A program made the position numbers and the translations under genes. Below the pieces are notes generated by a model. That model was not told the DNA's origin. It saw only the letters and a list, made by a program, of their open reading frames with translations, and did not search any database. From the NCBI RefSeq assembly GCF_017792025.1, contig NZ_CP046956.1, positions 1,984,001 to 2,048,000 on the forward strand: a DNA stretch of 64,000 bases. The letters are read 5' to 3'. Source of the DNA: Sediminibacillus dalangtanensis. GTDB lineage: Bacteria > Bacillota > Bacilli > Bacillales > Amphibacillaceae. Positions 45,969 to 54,715 of this stretch are shown here, one piece after another (position 1 is the stretch's first letter; each line of letters begins with the position of its first letter).

Positions 45969-46556
45969 ATGAATTACCCAAACGGAAAGAAGCAATCTTT
46001 TCGTACATCAGGAAAAAATTTGCAAGAACCCGCCTTTGGCAACAGAGGGATGACACTCGAAGAAGACATCAATGACACGAATGAACATTACCTTGTGATG
46101 AACAAAGCAGTCATTCATAAAAAACCGACACCGGTTCAAATCGTCAAAGTGGATTACCCGAAACGTAGCGCAGCAACTATCAAGGAAGCCTATTTCAAGC
46201 AAGCATCGACAACGGACTATAATGGAATATATAAAGGAAAATATATTGATTTTGAAGCAAAAGAGACAAAAAACAAAACGTCCTTTCCCCTTTCCAACCT
46301 GCATGACCATCAGGTGAAACATATGAAGCAGGTGAATGAACATGGAGGGATAAGTTTTTTGATTGTCCGTTTCTCTATGTTGAATGAAACTTTTTTATTC
46401 CCATCCATGAAACTTTTCTCTTACTGGGAAAGTCAATATAATGGAGGGAGAAAATCCATACCCTATTCAGACATTAAAGAAGCTGGTCACCTTATCCCAT
46501 TTAAGTTTCAGGCAAAAGTGGATTATTTGGATGTTTTAGATCAGCTCTATTTTTAG
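45969..46556 (+). CDS. recU: Holliday junction resolvase RecU
   Basis: ATG 45969 follows GGGAGGA, giving 195 residues. The PD-(D/E)XK core is visible: NRGMTLEEDINDTN, then PTPVQIVKVDYP, TDYNGIYKGKYIDFEAKETKNK with the catalytic Asp-x-Glu-x-Lys, and LHDHQVKHMKQVNEHGG. RecU cuts Holliday junctions and modulates RecA. The gene for PBP1a follows 18 bp later, as in B. subtilis. Confidence 0.96.
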   Translation: MNYPNGKKQSFRTSGKNLQEPAFGNRGMTLEEDINDTNEHYLVMNKAVIHKKPTPVQIVKVDYPKRSAATIKEAYFKQASTTDYNGIYKGKYIDFEAKETKNKTSFPLSNLHDHQVKHMKQVNEHGGISFLIVRFSMLNETFLFPSMKLFSYWESQYNGGRKSIPYSDIKEAGHLIPFKFQAKVDYLDVLDQLYF

Positions 46557-46571
46557 ATCGGAGGAAGATGC

Positions 46572-49307
46572 GTGATGGCAAATACAAGCCAATCTCGTTC
46601 TGCAAGACGAAAGCAATTAAAGCAGCAGAAAAAGCAAAAGAAATCACTTTTCAAAAAGATTGTTAAGACACTTCTAATCGTAGTGTTGTTAATTGGCATA
46701 GGTATTGGTGGTTTATTCACCTATTATATAGCAACAGCTCCAAAGCTTGATGCAGAGAGTCTGGCCGTGCCGGCCTCGACCAAACTGCTGGATGTCAATG
46801 GCGAAGAATTCGCCAATCTCGGAGAGGAAAAAAGGACAAAGATTGATTATGAGGACCTTCCGCCACTATTGGTTGATGCCGTTACAGCAACGGAGGACTC
46901 CCGATTTTTTGACCATATAGGGATAGACTTCCGCAGAATCGGCGGGGCCATACTGGCAAATATCACCGGCGGATTCGGAGCGGAAGGTGCAAGTACAATT
47001 GACCAACAGGTGATTAAGGGGGCTTTTCTGACTCCGGAAAAAACGTTGAAACGGAAAGTACAGGAGCAATGGCTTGCGCTTCGCCTGGATGCCAAGTATT
47101 CCAAAGAAGAAATTCTGGAGATGTATTTAAACCGAATTTATTACGGAAATGTCTACGGTGTAGCCGAAGCAGCAGATTTTTACTTTGGCAAGGAAGATTT
47201 AAGCGAATTAACCCTGCCGGAAGCTGCTGTCTTGGCAGGCCTGCCGCAACGTCCGTCTGCGTATGACCCGACGAGAAATCCCGAGTTGACCCAAGAACGA
47301 ATGAACACAGTTTTAAGTCTAATGGTTCAACACGGTAAAATCTCACAGGAAGAAGCGGATCAAGCAAGTGAAGTCTCTGTGGATTCCTTACTTGTAGAAA
47401 GCAAGCAGGAAACAACTCCTTACCAAGCCTTTATTCAGCAGGTACAGGACGAAGTGAGTGAAAAATTGGATGCAGATATCTATAATGACGGCCTGGAAAT
47501 ACAGACCACGTTAGATCCCGAAGCCCAAAAACATGTTGAATTTTTGCTTAGCGAGGATGACAGCAATCCCATCAGTTATCCTAACGACGAATTCAGGGCC
47601 GGAATGACCGTTCTAGATACAACCTCAGGAGCGATTCGTGCAATCGGCGGCGGTAGAAACCTTGATAATACGCAGGGCGGCTGGAACTATGCCATCGATA
47701 ATGAAAATCGTCAGGCCGGTTCGACATTTAAGCCAATCATTGACTATGGCCCGGCCATCGAATACGAACAGTGGTCCACTTATCATCAAATCAATGATGA
47801 TGGGCGTTATCACATTGCAGGTACCGATTCTTATATTGATAACTGGAACGGACAGCATAACGGCTGGATGTCGGCCCGTTCGGCTTTAGCCCAATCACTG
47901 AACGTCCCGGCAGTCAAAACATTCGAAGAAATTGGCGCAGAGCGTGCACAAGAATTTGCTGAAGGACTCGGAATAAGATTTAACGAGGGTTCTATCGCCT
48001 TGACGGATGCCATCGGCGGTTCTTCTACCGGGGTCACCACCCTGCAGATGGCCGGTGCCTATAGTGCTTTTGGAAATAAAGGAATCTATAATGAGCCGTA
48101 CGCGGTTACTAAAGTGACTTATAGCGATGGCCGTACCGTCGATTTGAAACCAGAACCCAAATCAGCCATGCATGAATATACGGCTTATATGATCACAGAC
48201 ATGTTGAAATCGGTGGTCAATGATCCTTCTGGAACTGGAACAGCAGCCAAAGTGCCTGGCCTGCCAATGGCCGGAAAAACGGGAACTACGAACCTGGAAG
48301 GAAAAGAAGGTAGCCCGGACTCCTGGTTTAGTGGTTACACAACCAATTACACAATCGCTGTTTGGACAGGGTACGATGATCAGAAGGAAACCCTAAATGG
48401 GCATTCAGAAACTGTCATTGCACAAGACCTCTTCCGGGAAACGATGTCTTATTTATCGGAAGGAATCGATACAGCTGATTTTACCAAGCCTGATTCCGTC
48501 GTAGAGGTACAAGTGGAAAAAGGATCCAATCCGGCCAAGCTGCCAAGTGAATATACACCGCAATCGAACATTGTGACCGAACTTTTTGTAAAAGGAAACG
48601 AACCAAGCAAGACTTCTCAGAAGTTTGATCGAATCGACGCGGTTAGCGGGTTGAAAGCAAGCTTTAATGAAGAAAGTCAATCCATTGATATTTCCTGGAA
48701 TTACGATCAGGATGATGACCGTCCTGTCACCTTCAACGTGAAAGCAGGTACGGATGACGGCTCCTTGAAGGACTTGGCCGATACAAAAGATACTAGTCTG
48801 GAAATTAGCAACGTCGATCTTGGCACCACTTATACCATTCAAGTGACAGCTGTAAGCGACCAAGACTCTGGAAATACAAGTGATCCGGCAACGGTCACGG
48901 TTCAGGTAGCCGACGATGAAGCTGATAAAGAAGAAGAACAGCAGGATGAAGAAGAAAACCAAGAAGAAAATCCTGAAGATAACGAAAATCCTGGAGACGG
49001 AAATGGCAACGGAAACGGTAATGGTAATGACAACAACCAGGGTGATAACGGAAATGGAAATGGCAATGGTAATGAAGGCGGAAATGGCGAAGGTAACGGT
49101 AACGGAGCCGGAGATGACAACGGCAATGGAGGAAATAATGACAACGATAATGGAGAAACAGATAACGAGGATGAGACTCCGGGAGATGAGCCGGTAGATG
49201 ATGAGGAACCCACTGGAGACACAGGTGACCCCGAAGCCAATGCTTCTTCTTCCGAAAGTGCATCCAGTTATTTGTTACACGCCATTCGAGAAGAAGAGAT
49301 TGCCTGA
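46572..49307 (+). CDS. ponA: Penicillin-binding protein 1A/1B with fibronectin-III domain and Asn/Gly/Glu-rich tail
   Basis: This 911-residue class A PBP polymerises and crosslinks peptidoglycan. It starts with GTG after GGAGG; the next codon is ATG. Parts: basic cytosolic tail, membrane helix (about 33-55), GT51 domain with EDSRFFDHIGID and the QQVIKGAF and LNRIYYGN motifs, transpeptidase domain with Ser384 in GSTFKP, a SSTG-type motif, and KTGTT near 570. A fibronectin-III domain lies at about 690-790. The tail to 911 is acidic and made of NGNGNG and EE repeats. GpsB, which partners PBP1, is encoded nearby. Confidence 0.96.
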   Translation: MMANTSQSRSARRKQLKQQKKQKKSLFKKIVKTLLIVVLLIGIGIGGLFTYYIATAPKLDAESLAVPASTKLLDVNGEEFANLGEEKRTKIDYEDLPPLLVDAVTATEDSRFFDHIGIDFRRIGGAILANITGGFGAEGASTIDQQVIKGAFLTPEKTLKRKVQEQWLALRLDAKYSKEEILEMYLNRIYYGNVYGVAEAADFYFGKEDLSELTLPEAAVLAGLPQRPSAYDPTRNPELTQERMNTVLSLMVQHGKISQEEADQASEVSVDSLLVESKQETTPYQAFIQQVQDEVSEKLDADIYNDGLEIQTTLDPEAQKHVEFLLSEDDSNPISYPNDEFRAGMTVLDTTSGAIRAIGGGRNLDNTQGGWNYAIDNENRQAGSTFKPIIDYGPAIEYEQWSTYHQINDDGRYHIAGTDSYIDNWNGQHNGWMSARSALAQSLNVPAVKTFEEIGAERAQEFAEGLGIRFNEGSIALTDAIGGSSTGVTTLQMAGAYSAFGNKGIYNEPYAVTKVTYSDGRTVDLKPEPKSAMHEYTAYMITDMLKSVVNDPSGTGTAAKVPGLPMAGKTGTTNLEGKEGSPDSWFSGYTTNYTIAVWTGYDDQKETLNGHSETVIAQDLFRETMSYLSEGIDTADFTKPDSVVEVQVEKGSNPAKLPSEYTPQSNIVTELFVKGNEPSKTSQKFDRIDAVSGLKASFNEESQSIDISWNYDQDDDRPVTFNVKAGTDDGSLKDLADTKDTSLEISNVDLGTTYTIQVTAVSDQDSGNTSDPATVTVQVADDEADKEEEQQDEEENQEENPEDNENPGDGNGNGNGNGNDNNQGDNGNGNGNGNEGGNGEGNGNGAGDDNGNGGNNDNDNGETDNEDETPGDEPVDDEEPTGDTGDPEANASSSESASSYLLHAIREEEIA

Positions 49308-49360
49308 TAGTTAAAAATTAAAAAGCCATTAGTCTGATTCTTACAAGCTATACAGAATAA

Positions 49361-49396
49361 AAATCATCAGCGTGATAGAAACGCTGATGATTTTTT
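49361..49396 (+). terminator. Terminator after ponA
   Basis: Stem AATCATCAGCGT with ACGCTGATGATT, then TTTTCTTTT. Confidence 0.9.
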
Positions 49397-49474
49397 CTTT
49401 TGCCTTCATCATTTAGTTTAAGAGTAGCTATATCTCGTTAGCACCACTGTTTTACTACTTTTTGTTTTTACAAC

Positions 49475-49523
49475 AAAGGAGCTGTCCATGTTTTATCAAT
49501 CATACATGAGACAGCTCCTCTTT
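49475..49523 (-). terminator. Terminator after nth
   Basis: On the minus strand AAAGAGGAGCTGTC pairs with GACAGCTCCTTTG around an inner ATG/CAT pair. It touches the nth stop codon. Confidence 0.7.
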
Positions 49524-50190
49524 AATCAACTTCAATACCAAGGTTCCTTGCTTTCATCCGTTTTTGTCCTTCCCTGCAAATATCAAGCAGCGGGCATTCC
49601 GGACAGTTTGGAATTTTCGCTTTGCAATGATATCTGCCGAAAAAAATCATCCGATGGTGGGTTTGACTCCATTCTTGTTTTGGTACCTTCCGCATCAACG
49701 TCTTTTCTACTTCCAATACCGAATCCTTCCATCGGCATATTCCCAGACGTTTTGATACCCTTTCGACATGCGTATCCACAGCAATAGCCGGTTCATCAAA
49801 TGCAACGGAAGCAACCACATTTGCCGTTTTTCTACCTACTCCAGCTAATTTGACAAGTTCTTCCTGGGTCGAAGGAACTTCTCCACCATAGTCATCAATC
49901 AGCATTTGACAAAGCTTACGGATGTTTTTTGCTTTATTGCGATATAAACCGATGGAACGTATGTCTTTTTGCAATTCTTCCAGTGATACAGCTAGATAAT
50001 CTTCAGGTGTTTTGTATTTTTTAAATAAATCCTTGGTCACTTTATTGACTAATGCATCCGTGCATTGAGCCGATAAAACGACTGCAATCACCAATTCAAA
50101 AGGATTGTCATGGACAAGCTCACATTCAGCATCGGGAAACATTTCTTCCCAAGCATCCAGACAATGTCTTACCTGCGCCTTATTCAACAT
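49522..50190 (-). CDS. nth: Endonuclease III (DNA glycosylase/AP lyase)
   Basis: This 222-residue HhH-GPD enzyme removes oxidised pyrimidines. It shows LSAQCTDALVNKVT, the helix-hairpin-helix LAGVGRKTANVV with catalytic Lys, and Asp in VDTHVERVSKRLG. The [4Fe-4S] cluster is formed by C-x6-C-x2-C-x5-C (CKAKIPNCPECPLLDIC). Last gene of the dnaD-nth pair, 10 bp after dnaD. Confidence 0.97.
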   Translation of the reverse strand: MLNKAQVRHCLDAWEEMFPDAECELVHDNPFELVIAVVLSAQCTDALVNKVTKDLFKKYKTPEDYLAVSLEELQKDIRSIGLYRNKAKNIRKLCQMLIDDYGGEVPSTQEELVKLAGVGRKTANVVASVAFDEPAIAVDTHVERVSKRLGICRWKDSVLEVEKTLMRKVPKQEWSQTHHRMIFFGRYHCKAKIPNCPECPLLDICREGQKRMKARNLGIEVD

Positions 50191-50200
50191 TCCTATCCCC

Positions 50201-50890
50201 CTACTCCTCTAACCAATTATAATACAACGATACATCCCGCTTCGGTTGCTGCTGTTCCTGCTGGTTATTTTGATTGATATGGAATTGCCTGCTCTGATTT
50301 CTCGCCTGCTCAACCGATTTGATTCCTTTCTTTTTCCACTCACGTAAAATCCGGTCAATATAGCGGAAATTCAATTTCCCCATCAACACAGCTTCCCTTA
50401 AAGCAGCTTTGATCAGAGCCGGCGTTTGTTGTTCTTCATCAAGCCAAATGTTGATCGTTTCAATTTCAAAAGGTGACAACGGCCGTCCGAACTCCTGTTC
50501 AAAAAGAATAAAAATATTGGCCTGCTGCTGATCTGTCTCTCGGTTTGCTTGAGCAGAATAATCCACTTTATATATCGTGACCCATAAAGGTTCTAGTGAA
50601 TAACATTCAGTTAATACCTGCTTTTCATCCTCTTCCTGCTCAATCAAAAGAATATTCTTCTGAATCAACTGACGGAGTATTTTTGTACAGTCTTCCGGCG
50701 AGATACTCGTAAACTGAGCGATTTCTTCCGGTGTAGGAAAAGAGTTCCCTTCCATTTGAAAACGATGGATATGTAAAATAACCATTACTTCCGTTTCCGA
50801 TAGTTTTAATTGATGGTACCTTTTCAATAACATGGAAGGTATCACCATCTGATCTTTCACAATTTGTTGGTAATTGAAATCACTTGCCAC
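50201..50890 (-). CDS. dnaD: DnaD replication initiation protein
   Basis: This 229-residue primosome protein starts with GTG behind AGGTGA. The N-terminal winged-helix DDBH1 domain (VIPSMLLKRYHQLKLSETEVMVILHIHRF) and the C-terminal DDBH2 domain (FGRPLSPFEIETINIWLDEE, then LMGKLNFRYIDRILREWKKKGI) are clear. It helps open DNA and load helicase at oriC and stalled forks. Order asnS-dnaD-nth is conserved in Bacillus. Confidence 0.97.
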   Translation of the reverse strand: MASDFNYQQIVKDQMVIPSMLLKRYHQLKLSETEVMVILHIHRFQMEGNSFPTPEEIAQFTSISPEDCTKILRQLIQKNILLIEQEEDEKQVLTECYSLEPLWVTIYKVDYSAQANRETDQQQANIFILFEQEFGRPLSPFEIETINIWLDEEQQTPALIKAALREAVLMGKLNFRYIDRILREWKKKGIKSVEQARNQSRQFHINQNNQQEQQQPKRDVSLYYNWLEE

Positions 50891-51023
50891 AAAAACTCAC
50901 CTCTAACATATTATAGCACGAATGACGGATAGGGAAATTTCCAATTATAAACACAACAATCCCTTGTCGCGAGGGCGGCAAGGGATCTTTGGAATAAATA
51001 CAGACGAACAGCCAGGGGATAGC

Positions 51024-52316
51024 TCACGGATATAGACGATTGAGCAAGCGCGGGAATGGGATGGTCTCTCTTACATGCTCCACCCCGGCAAACCAAGCCA
51101 CTGTCCGTTCCAAGCCTAATCCGAAGCCGGAATGAGGGACGCTACCGTATTTTCTTAATTCTAGATACCATTGATAAGCGTCACCGGTCAAATCATGTTC
51201 CTGATAGCGTTGCTCCATCAATGCCAAGTCATCGATTCTTTGAGAGCCGCCAATCACTTCTCCATATCCTTCGGGAGCAATCAAGTCTGCACAAAGAACA
51301 ACTTCTGGACGGTCCGGATCAGGCTTCATATAAAATGCTTTTATGTCGGCAGGATAATGCGTAATAAAAACTGGTTTTTCGAAGCTTTCAGCGATAGCCG
51401 TTTCGTGCGGTGCACCGAAGTCTTCTCCCCACTCAATGTCATCGAAGCCTTTTTCTTTCAAGAGATCAATCGCTTCGTCGTATGTGATACGGGGGAAAGG
51501 AGCCTGGATTTTTGCCAATTTATCCGTATCTCTTTCCAAAATATCAAGTTCAAGCTTACAATTTTCCAATACGCTTTGTGCAATAAAGCTAACATACTGT
51601 TCCTGAATCTCGAGACTTTCTTCATGCTCTACAAAGGCCATTTCCGGTTCAATCATCCAGAATTCAATTAAATGACGGCGGGTTTTTGATTTTTCCGCTC
51701 GGAAAGTCGGTCCGAAGGAAAAAACCTTGCCAAAAGCCATTGCCGCGGCTTCCATGTACAATTGTCCACTTTGAGACAAATAGGCCTCTTCGTCAAAATA
51801 TTTCGTGTGGAACAATTCTGTTGTTCCTTCAGCAGAAGATCCAGTCAATATCGGCGGGTCGATCTTTACATAATCATGATCATTGAAAAACTGATAGGTA
51901 GACCGAATAATTTCATTGCGGATTTTCATCACGGCATGCTGCTTCTTAGAACGCAGCCATAAATGGCGGTGGTCCATCAAAAACTCCGTGCCGTGTTCTT
52001 TCGGTGTGATTGGAAAATCAGTTGATTCATGGATGACTTCCAATCCCTTTACTTGTAATTCATAGCCAAACGGAGAGCGGGTATCCTCAGCCACTGTTCC
52101 GGTTACATATAAAGAGGTTTCCTGGGTGATGTTTTTCGCTGCCTGAAAAACATCTTCCTCCACCTCTGCTTTTACGACTACTCCCTGAATAAATCCTGTA
52201 CCGTCACGGAGCTGCAAAAAAGCAATTTTGCCACTGGATCGTTTGTTGGCAAGCCAGGCCCCGATGGTTACTTCTTCTCCTACATGTTTAGCTACTTGTG
52301 ATATTGTCGTCTTCAA
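51024..52316 (-). CDS. asnS: Asparaginyl-tRNA synthetase
   Basis: TTG 52316 has GGAGG 9 bp upstream and matches the start MKTTI of the family, giving 430 residues. It has an OB-fold anticodon domain (about 1-100) and a class II core: motif 2 [23 protein letters not shown] and motif 3 [15 protein letters not shown]. It attaches asparagine to tRNA-Asn. The aspB gene starts 22 bp upstream of it in the same operon, which couples aspartate and asparagine metabolism. Confidence 0.97.
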   Translation of the reverse strand: MKTTISQVAKHVGEEVTIGAWLANKRSSGKIAFLQLRDGTGFIQGVVVKAEVEEDVFQAAKNITQETSLYVTGTVAEDTRSPFGYELQVKGLEVIHESTDFPITPKEHGTEFLMDHRHLWLRSKKQHAVMKIRNEIIRSTYQFFNDHDYVKIDPPILTGSSAEGTTELFHTKYFDEEAYLSQSGQLYMEAAAMAFGKVFSFGPTFRAEKSKTRRHLIEFWMIEPEMAFVEHEESLEIQEQYVSFIAQSVLENCKLELDILERDTDKLAKIQAPFPRITYDEAIDLLKEKGFDDIEWGEDFGAPHETAIAESFEKPVFITHYPADIKAFYMKPDPDRPEVVLCADLIAPEGYGEVIGGSQRIDDLALMEQRYQEHDLTGDAYQWYLELRKYGSVPHSGFGLGLERTVAWFAGVEHVRETIPFPRLLNRLYP

Positions 52317-52337
52317 AATTCTATACCTCCGCACACA

Positions 52338-53522
52338 TTATTGATGATTTTGTACAAATCGTTTTATTCTATTGGCTGCTTCTTCCAATTGTGGTAAGGA
52401 AATCGCATATGATAAACGAATATTTTCTGGAGCACCAAAACCCGAACCAGGAACAAGTGCCACCTTTTCCTCTTCCAGCAATGCAGCCACCCAGTCGTCT
52501 ACATTGGAAAAACCATTCGCTTTTACGGCTTCACGTACATTCGGGAACAAGTAGAAAGCGCCTTTCGGTTTAACACATGAAACTCCAGGAATGTCAGTGA
52601 TTAACTGATAAAGATTTTCCAACCGTTCTTGGAATGCCTGTCGCATTTCCTCCACCTTATCCTGCGAACCACTGTAAGCTTCCAAAGCTGCATATTGAGC
52701 GATGGAATTCGGATTCGAGGTCGAATGGGATGCCAGCCCGGTCATCGCTTTGATGATCGTGCTGTCACCTGCTGCATAGCCGATTCTCCAACCTGTCATG
52801 GAATGGGATTTGGACACACCGTTAATAATTACTGTTTGTTTTTTCAACGGTCCGGATAGTTGCGCGATTGATACATGTTGTTGTTCTGTATAAATCAATT
52901 TTTCATAAATTTCATCCGATACGATCAACAGATCATGTTTGAGGCAAATGTCTCCGAGTGCTTTTAGTTCCTCTTCAGAATACATCGCCCCTGTCGGATT
53001 GCTTGGAGAATTCAGAATAACTGCCTTTGTTTTATCCGTAATAGCCTGTTCCAATTGTTCAGGAGTTACTTTGAATTGATTCGCTTCTTTAGACTCTACG
53101 ACAACCGGCATCCCTTGTGCCAGTTTAACCTGCTCTGGATAACTGACCCAATAAGGTGCAGGAATGATCACTTCATCTCCTGGATCGAGAAGAACTTGAA
53201 ATAGAGTATAAAGGCCGTGCTTAGCTCCATTGGTTACAATGATTTCTTCCGGCGTGTACTCCAGCTGCTGATCCTGCTTGAGTTTCTTTATGATTGCTTC
53301 TTTCAAAGCCGGAAGTCCGCCAGATGGGGTATATTTCGTATGTCCCTCCCGCATGGCTTTTTCCGCTGCATCCAAAACGGTTTGAGGCGTGTTGAAGTCC
53401 GGCTCTCCAGCGCCGAGCCCAATCACATCATGACCCTGACTTTTCAGTTCTTTTGCTTTGGCAGTAATTGCCAGAGTCGAAGAAGGGGTCAATGTTTTTA
53501 CTCTGTTTGCTAAATCCATCAT
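52338..53522 (-). CDS. aspB: Aspartate aminotransferase
   Basis: ATG 53522 follows AAGGTGA, giving 394 residues. It is a class I PLP enzyme of the subgroup Ib. The PLP-binding lysine lies in NGVSKSHSMTGWRIGY, with the phosphate-binding NGAKHGLYTLFQ and the late Arg in SGFGAPENIRLSYA binding the substrate carboxylate. It swaps amino groups between aspartate and 2-oxoglutarate. Co-transcribed with asnS. TseB gene lies upstream. Confidence 0.96.
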   Translation of the reverse strand: MMDLANRVKTLTPSSTLAITAKAKELKSQGHDVIGLGAGEPDFNTPQTVLDAAEKAMREGHTKYTPSGGLPALKEAIIKKLKQDQQLEYTPEEIIVTNGAKHGLYTLFQVLLDPGDEVIIPAPYWVSYPEQVKLAQGMPVVVESKEANQFKVTPEQLEQAITDKTKAVILNSPSNPTGAMYSEEELKALGDICLKHDLLIVSDEIYEKLIYTEQQHVSIAQLSGPLKKQTVIINGVSKSHSMTGWRIGYAAGDSTIIKAMTGLASHSTSNPNSIAQYAALEAYSGSQDKVEEMRQAFQERLENLYQLITDIPGVSCVKPKGAFYLFPNVREAVKANGFSNVDDWVAALLEEEKVALVPGSGFGAPENIRLSYAISLPQLEEAANRIKRFVQNHQ

Positions 53523-53546
53523 GTAAATCACCTTTCCGAAAAATGG

Positions 53547-54083
53547 TCAGGATCGATTAAACCGGAAATGGTCTCCGGAACTGCCATCTGTCAAGGAATA
53601 ATAATGTAATACATATCGATCCCTGTCATCTATGTATTTTAGTTCCAATAGTGGCTGGTCATTTTCAATAGCTAAATTCGTTTCCAACAATTCGCAATTC
53701 GAGCAATCATTATTCCATGCTTGGAGAATGGATTGTTCCGATACTAAATCCTCCGTACGGAAAATAACTATTTTTCCTTCCTTCTGTTCAGCAGGTACAT
53801 AGGCAATTGCCTCCGATCCATCGTCGGTAGTTCCAGTTACAACATGATACAGCATATTACCATGATAACGGGTAACATTTTCTGCTTTTTCAAGATCTGT
53901 TTCGGCGACTGCACGATCTGCAGAAGCTTGAAAGCCTGCTTCCTTATCCTGCTGGATACTGTTATATAAATAAATGCTGTATCCTAAAGCACCGATAAAG
54001 ATTATAATAAATAGGACAACTGCCCATTTGACCCAGTTAGGTACGGTAAATGGTAAAGATAGCTTTTCCATCATTTTCATCAT
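53547..54083 (-). CDS. tseB: TseB-like cell wall elongation regulator (YpmB)
   Basis: This 178-residue protein has one N-terminal membrane helix (about 18-40) and an outside domain made of two PepSY-like units (VVTGTTDDGSEAIAYVPAEQ and LELKYIDDRDRYVLHYYSLTDG). B. subtilis YpmB/TseB acts with PBP2A in side-wall growth. Translation starts inside the ypmA gene (46-bp overlap) with only a weak site, so it is probably coupled. Two cysteines (CSNC) may form a disulfide. Confidence 0.85.
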   Translation of the reverse strand: MMKMMEKLSLPFTVPNWVKWAVVLFIIIFIGALGYSIYLYNSIQQDKEAGFQASADRAVAETDLEKAENVTRYHGNMLYHVVTGTTDDGSEAIAYVPAEQKEGKIVIFRTEDLVSEQSILQAWNNDCSNCELLETNLAIENDQPLLELKYIDDRDRYVLHYYSLTDGSSGDHFRFNRS

Positions 54084-54207
54084 CCAGTGCTAATCCAAAC
54101 ATTAAATCATCTTCCTTTAGCGTTCTGTTCAAATTATCGACTATTTTGTATAAATCATCTGAATGCGTAATTTTCACAGTCGACAGCGTTTCAATTTTTT
54201 TGTCCAT
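54037..54207 (-). CDS. ypmA: YpmA protein (DUF4264)
   Basis: A 56-residue protein starting with ATG 54207 after GGAGGTG. It reads MDKKIETLSTVKITHSDDLY, then IVDNLNRTLKEDDLMFGLALDDE and ends FTIYRT. The pattern matches B. subtilis YpmA, a single small domain of unknown role. The last 15 codons overlap tseB in another frame. It is the first gene of the ypmA-tseB-aspB-asnS-dnaD-nth group. Confidence 0.88.
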   Translation of the reverse strand: MDKKIETLSTVKITHSDDLYKIVDNLNRTLKEDDLMFGLALDDENDGKAIFTIYRT

Positions 54208-54553
54208 TTGCTACACCTCCACAATCCCCTAAGATGACGGGAATAGTGCAAAAGTTTTTACAGTTATCGTGCACTTTCTCATCATAACTCATTTTTGTTC
54301 ATTCTTGAAGCAGTTTGACACAAAATGACGAAGAAGTTGGGAATAGTTCAGTGGACATCCTTATTAAGAGATGCCAACGCAACCTGTCCCCATAGGCAGA
54401 ATTGTCACTGCTATCAATATTTGTAACACATAGCTAAGCTGATTTAACCAACAATATAGTTAGAGTTGAAAAGCAAATTCCTTCTTAAATGAAACTTTTG
54501 CTGTTTGATGATTTGTATTTTTTCAACCAATTTCCCTAACCCATACACCAATC

Positions 54554-54582
54554 GTGCGCTGCTTGCAGTGCACATTTTTTTT
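54554..54582 (+). terminator. Orphan terminator on the plus strand
   Basis: An 8-bp stem GTGCGCTG with CAGTGCAC (one G-U), loop CTTG, then A and eight T. No gene on this strand lies upstream for over 4 kb. Confidence 0.7.
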
Positions 54583-54676
54583 AGATGCATAAGGAAATCA
54601 TTTATAACAGATACGGATAAGTCGCCACACCATATCCTCTCGAAGCTGTAAGGCTTCCGTTCAACAGTCTAATTAT

Positions 54677-54708
54677 ATGCGGCAGACGAAGGAATCTCTC
54701 TGCCGCAT
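54677..54708 (-). terminator. Hairpin after the MBL-fold gene
   Basis: A perfect 10-bp stem ATGCGGCAGA with TCTGCCGCAT and a 12-nt loop, 8 bp past the stop. The tail is AT-rich rather than T-rich. Confidence 0.55.
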
Positions 54709-54715
54709 AGAGCAT

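Larger units (their letters stand above)
54208..54715. other. 508-bp gene-free region with an orphan plus-strand terminator
   Basis: No coding frame with a ribosome site is visible. A strong hairpin and T-run on the plus strand (54554-54582) has no gene before it. A TTGACA lies at about 54317, but no good -10 box follows it. The left end must hold the minus-strand ypmA promoter. Confidence 0.6.

Noticed and set aside
48895..49263. Long minus-strand frames opposite the ponA tail
   Set aside because: They come from the low-complexity repeats of the real gene read backwards (Pro/Ser/Leu or His/Arg runs).
52317..52337. A T-box leader for asnS
   Set aside because: The gap to aspB is only 21 bp, which leaves no room; control would have to be further upstream.
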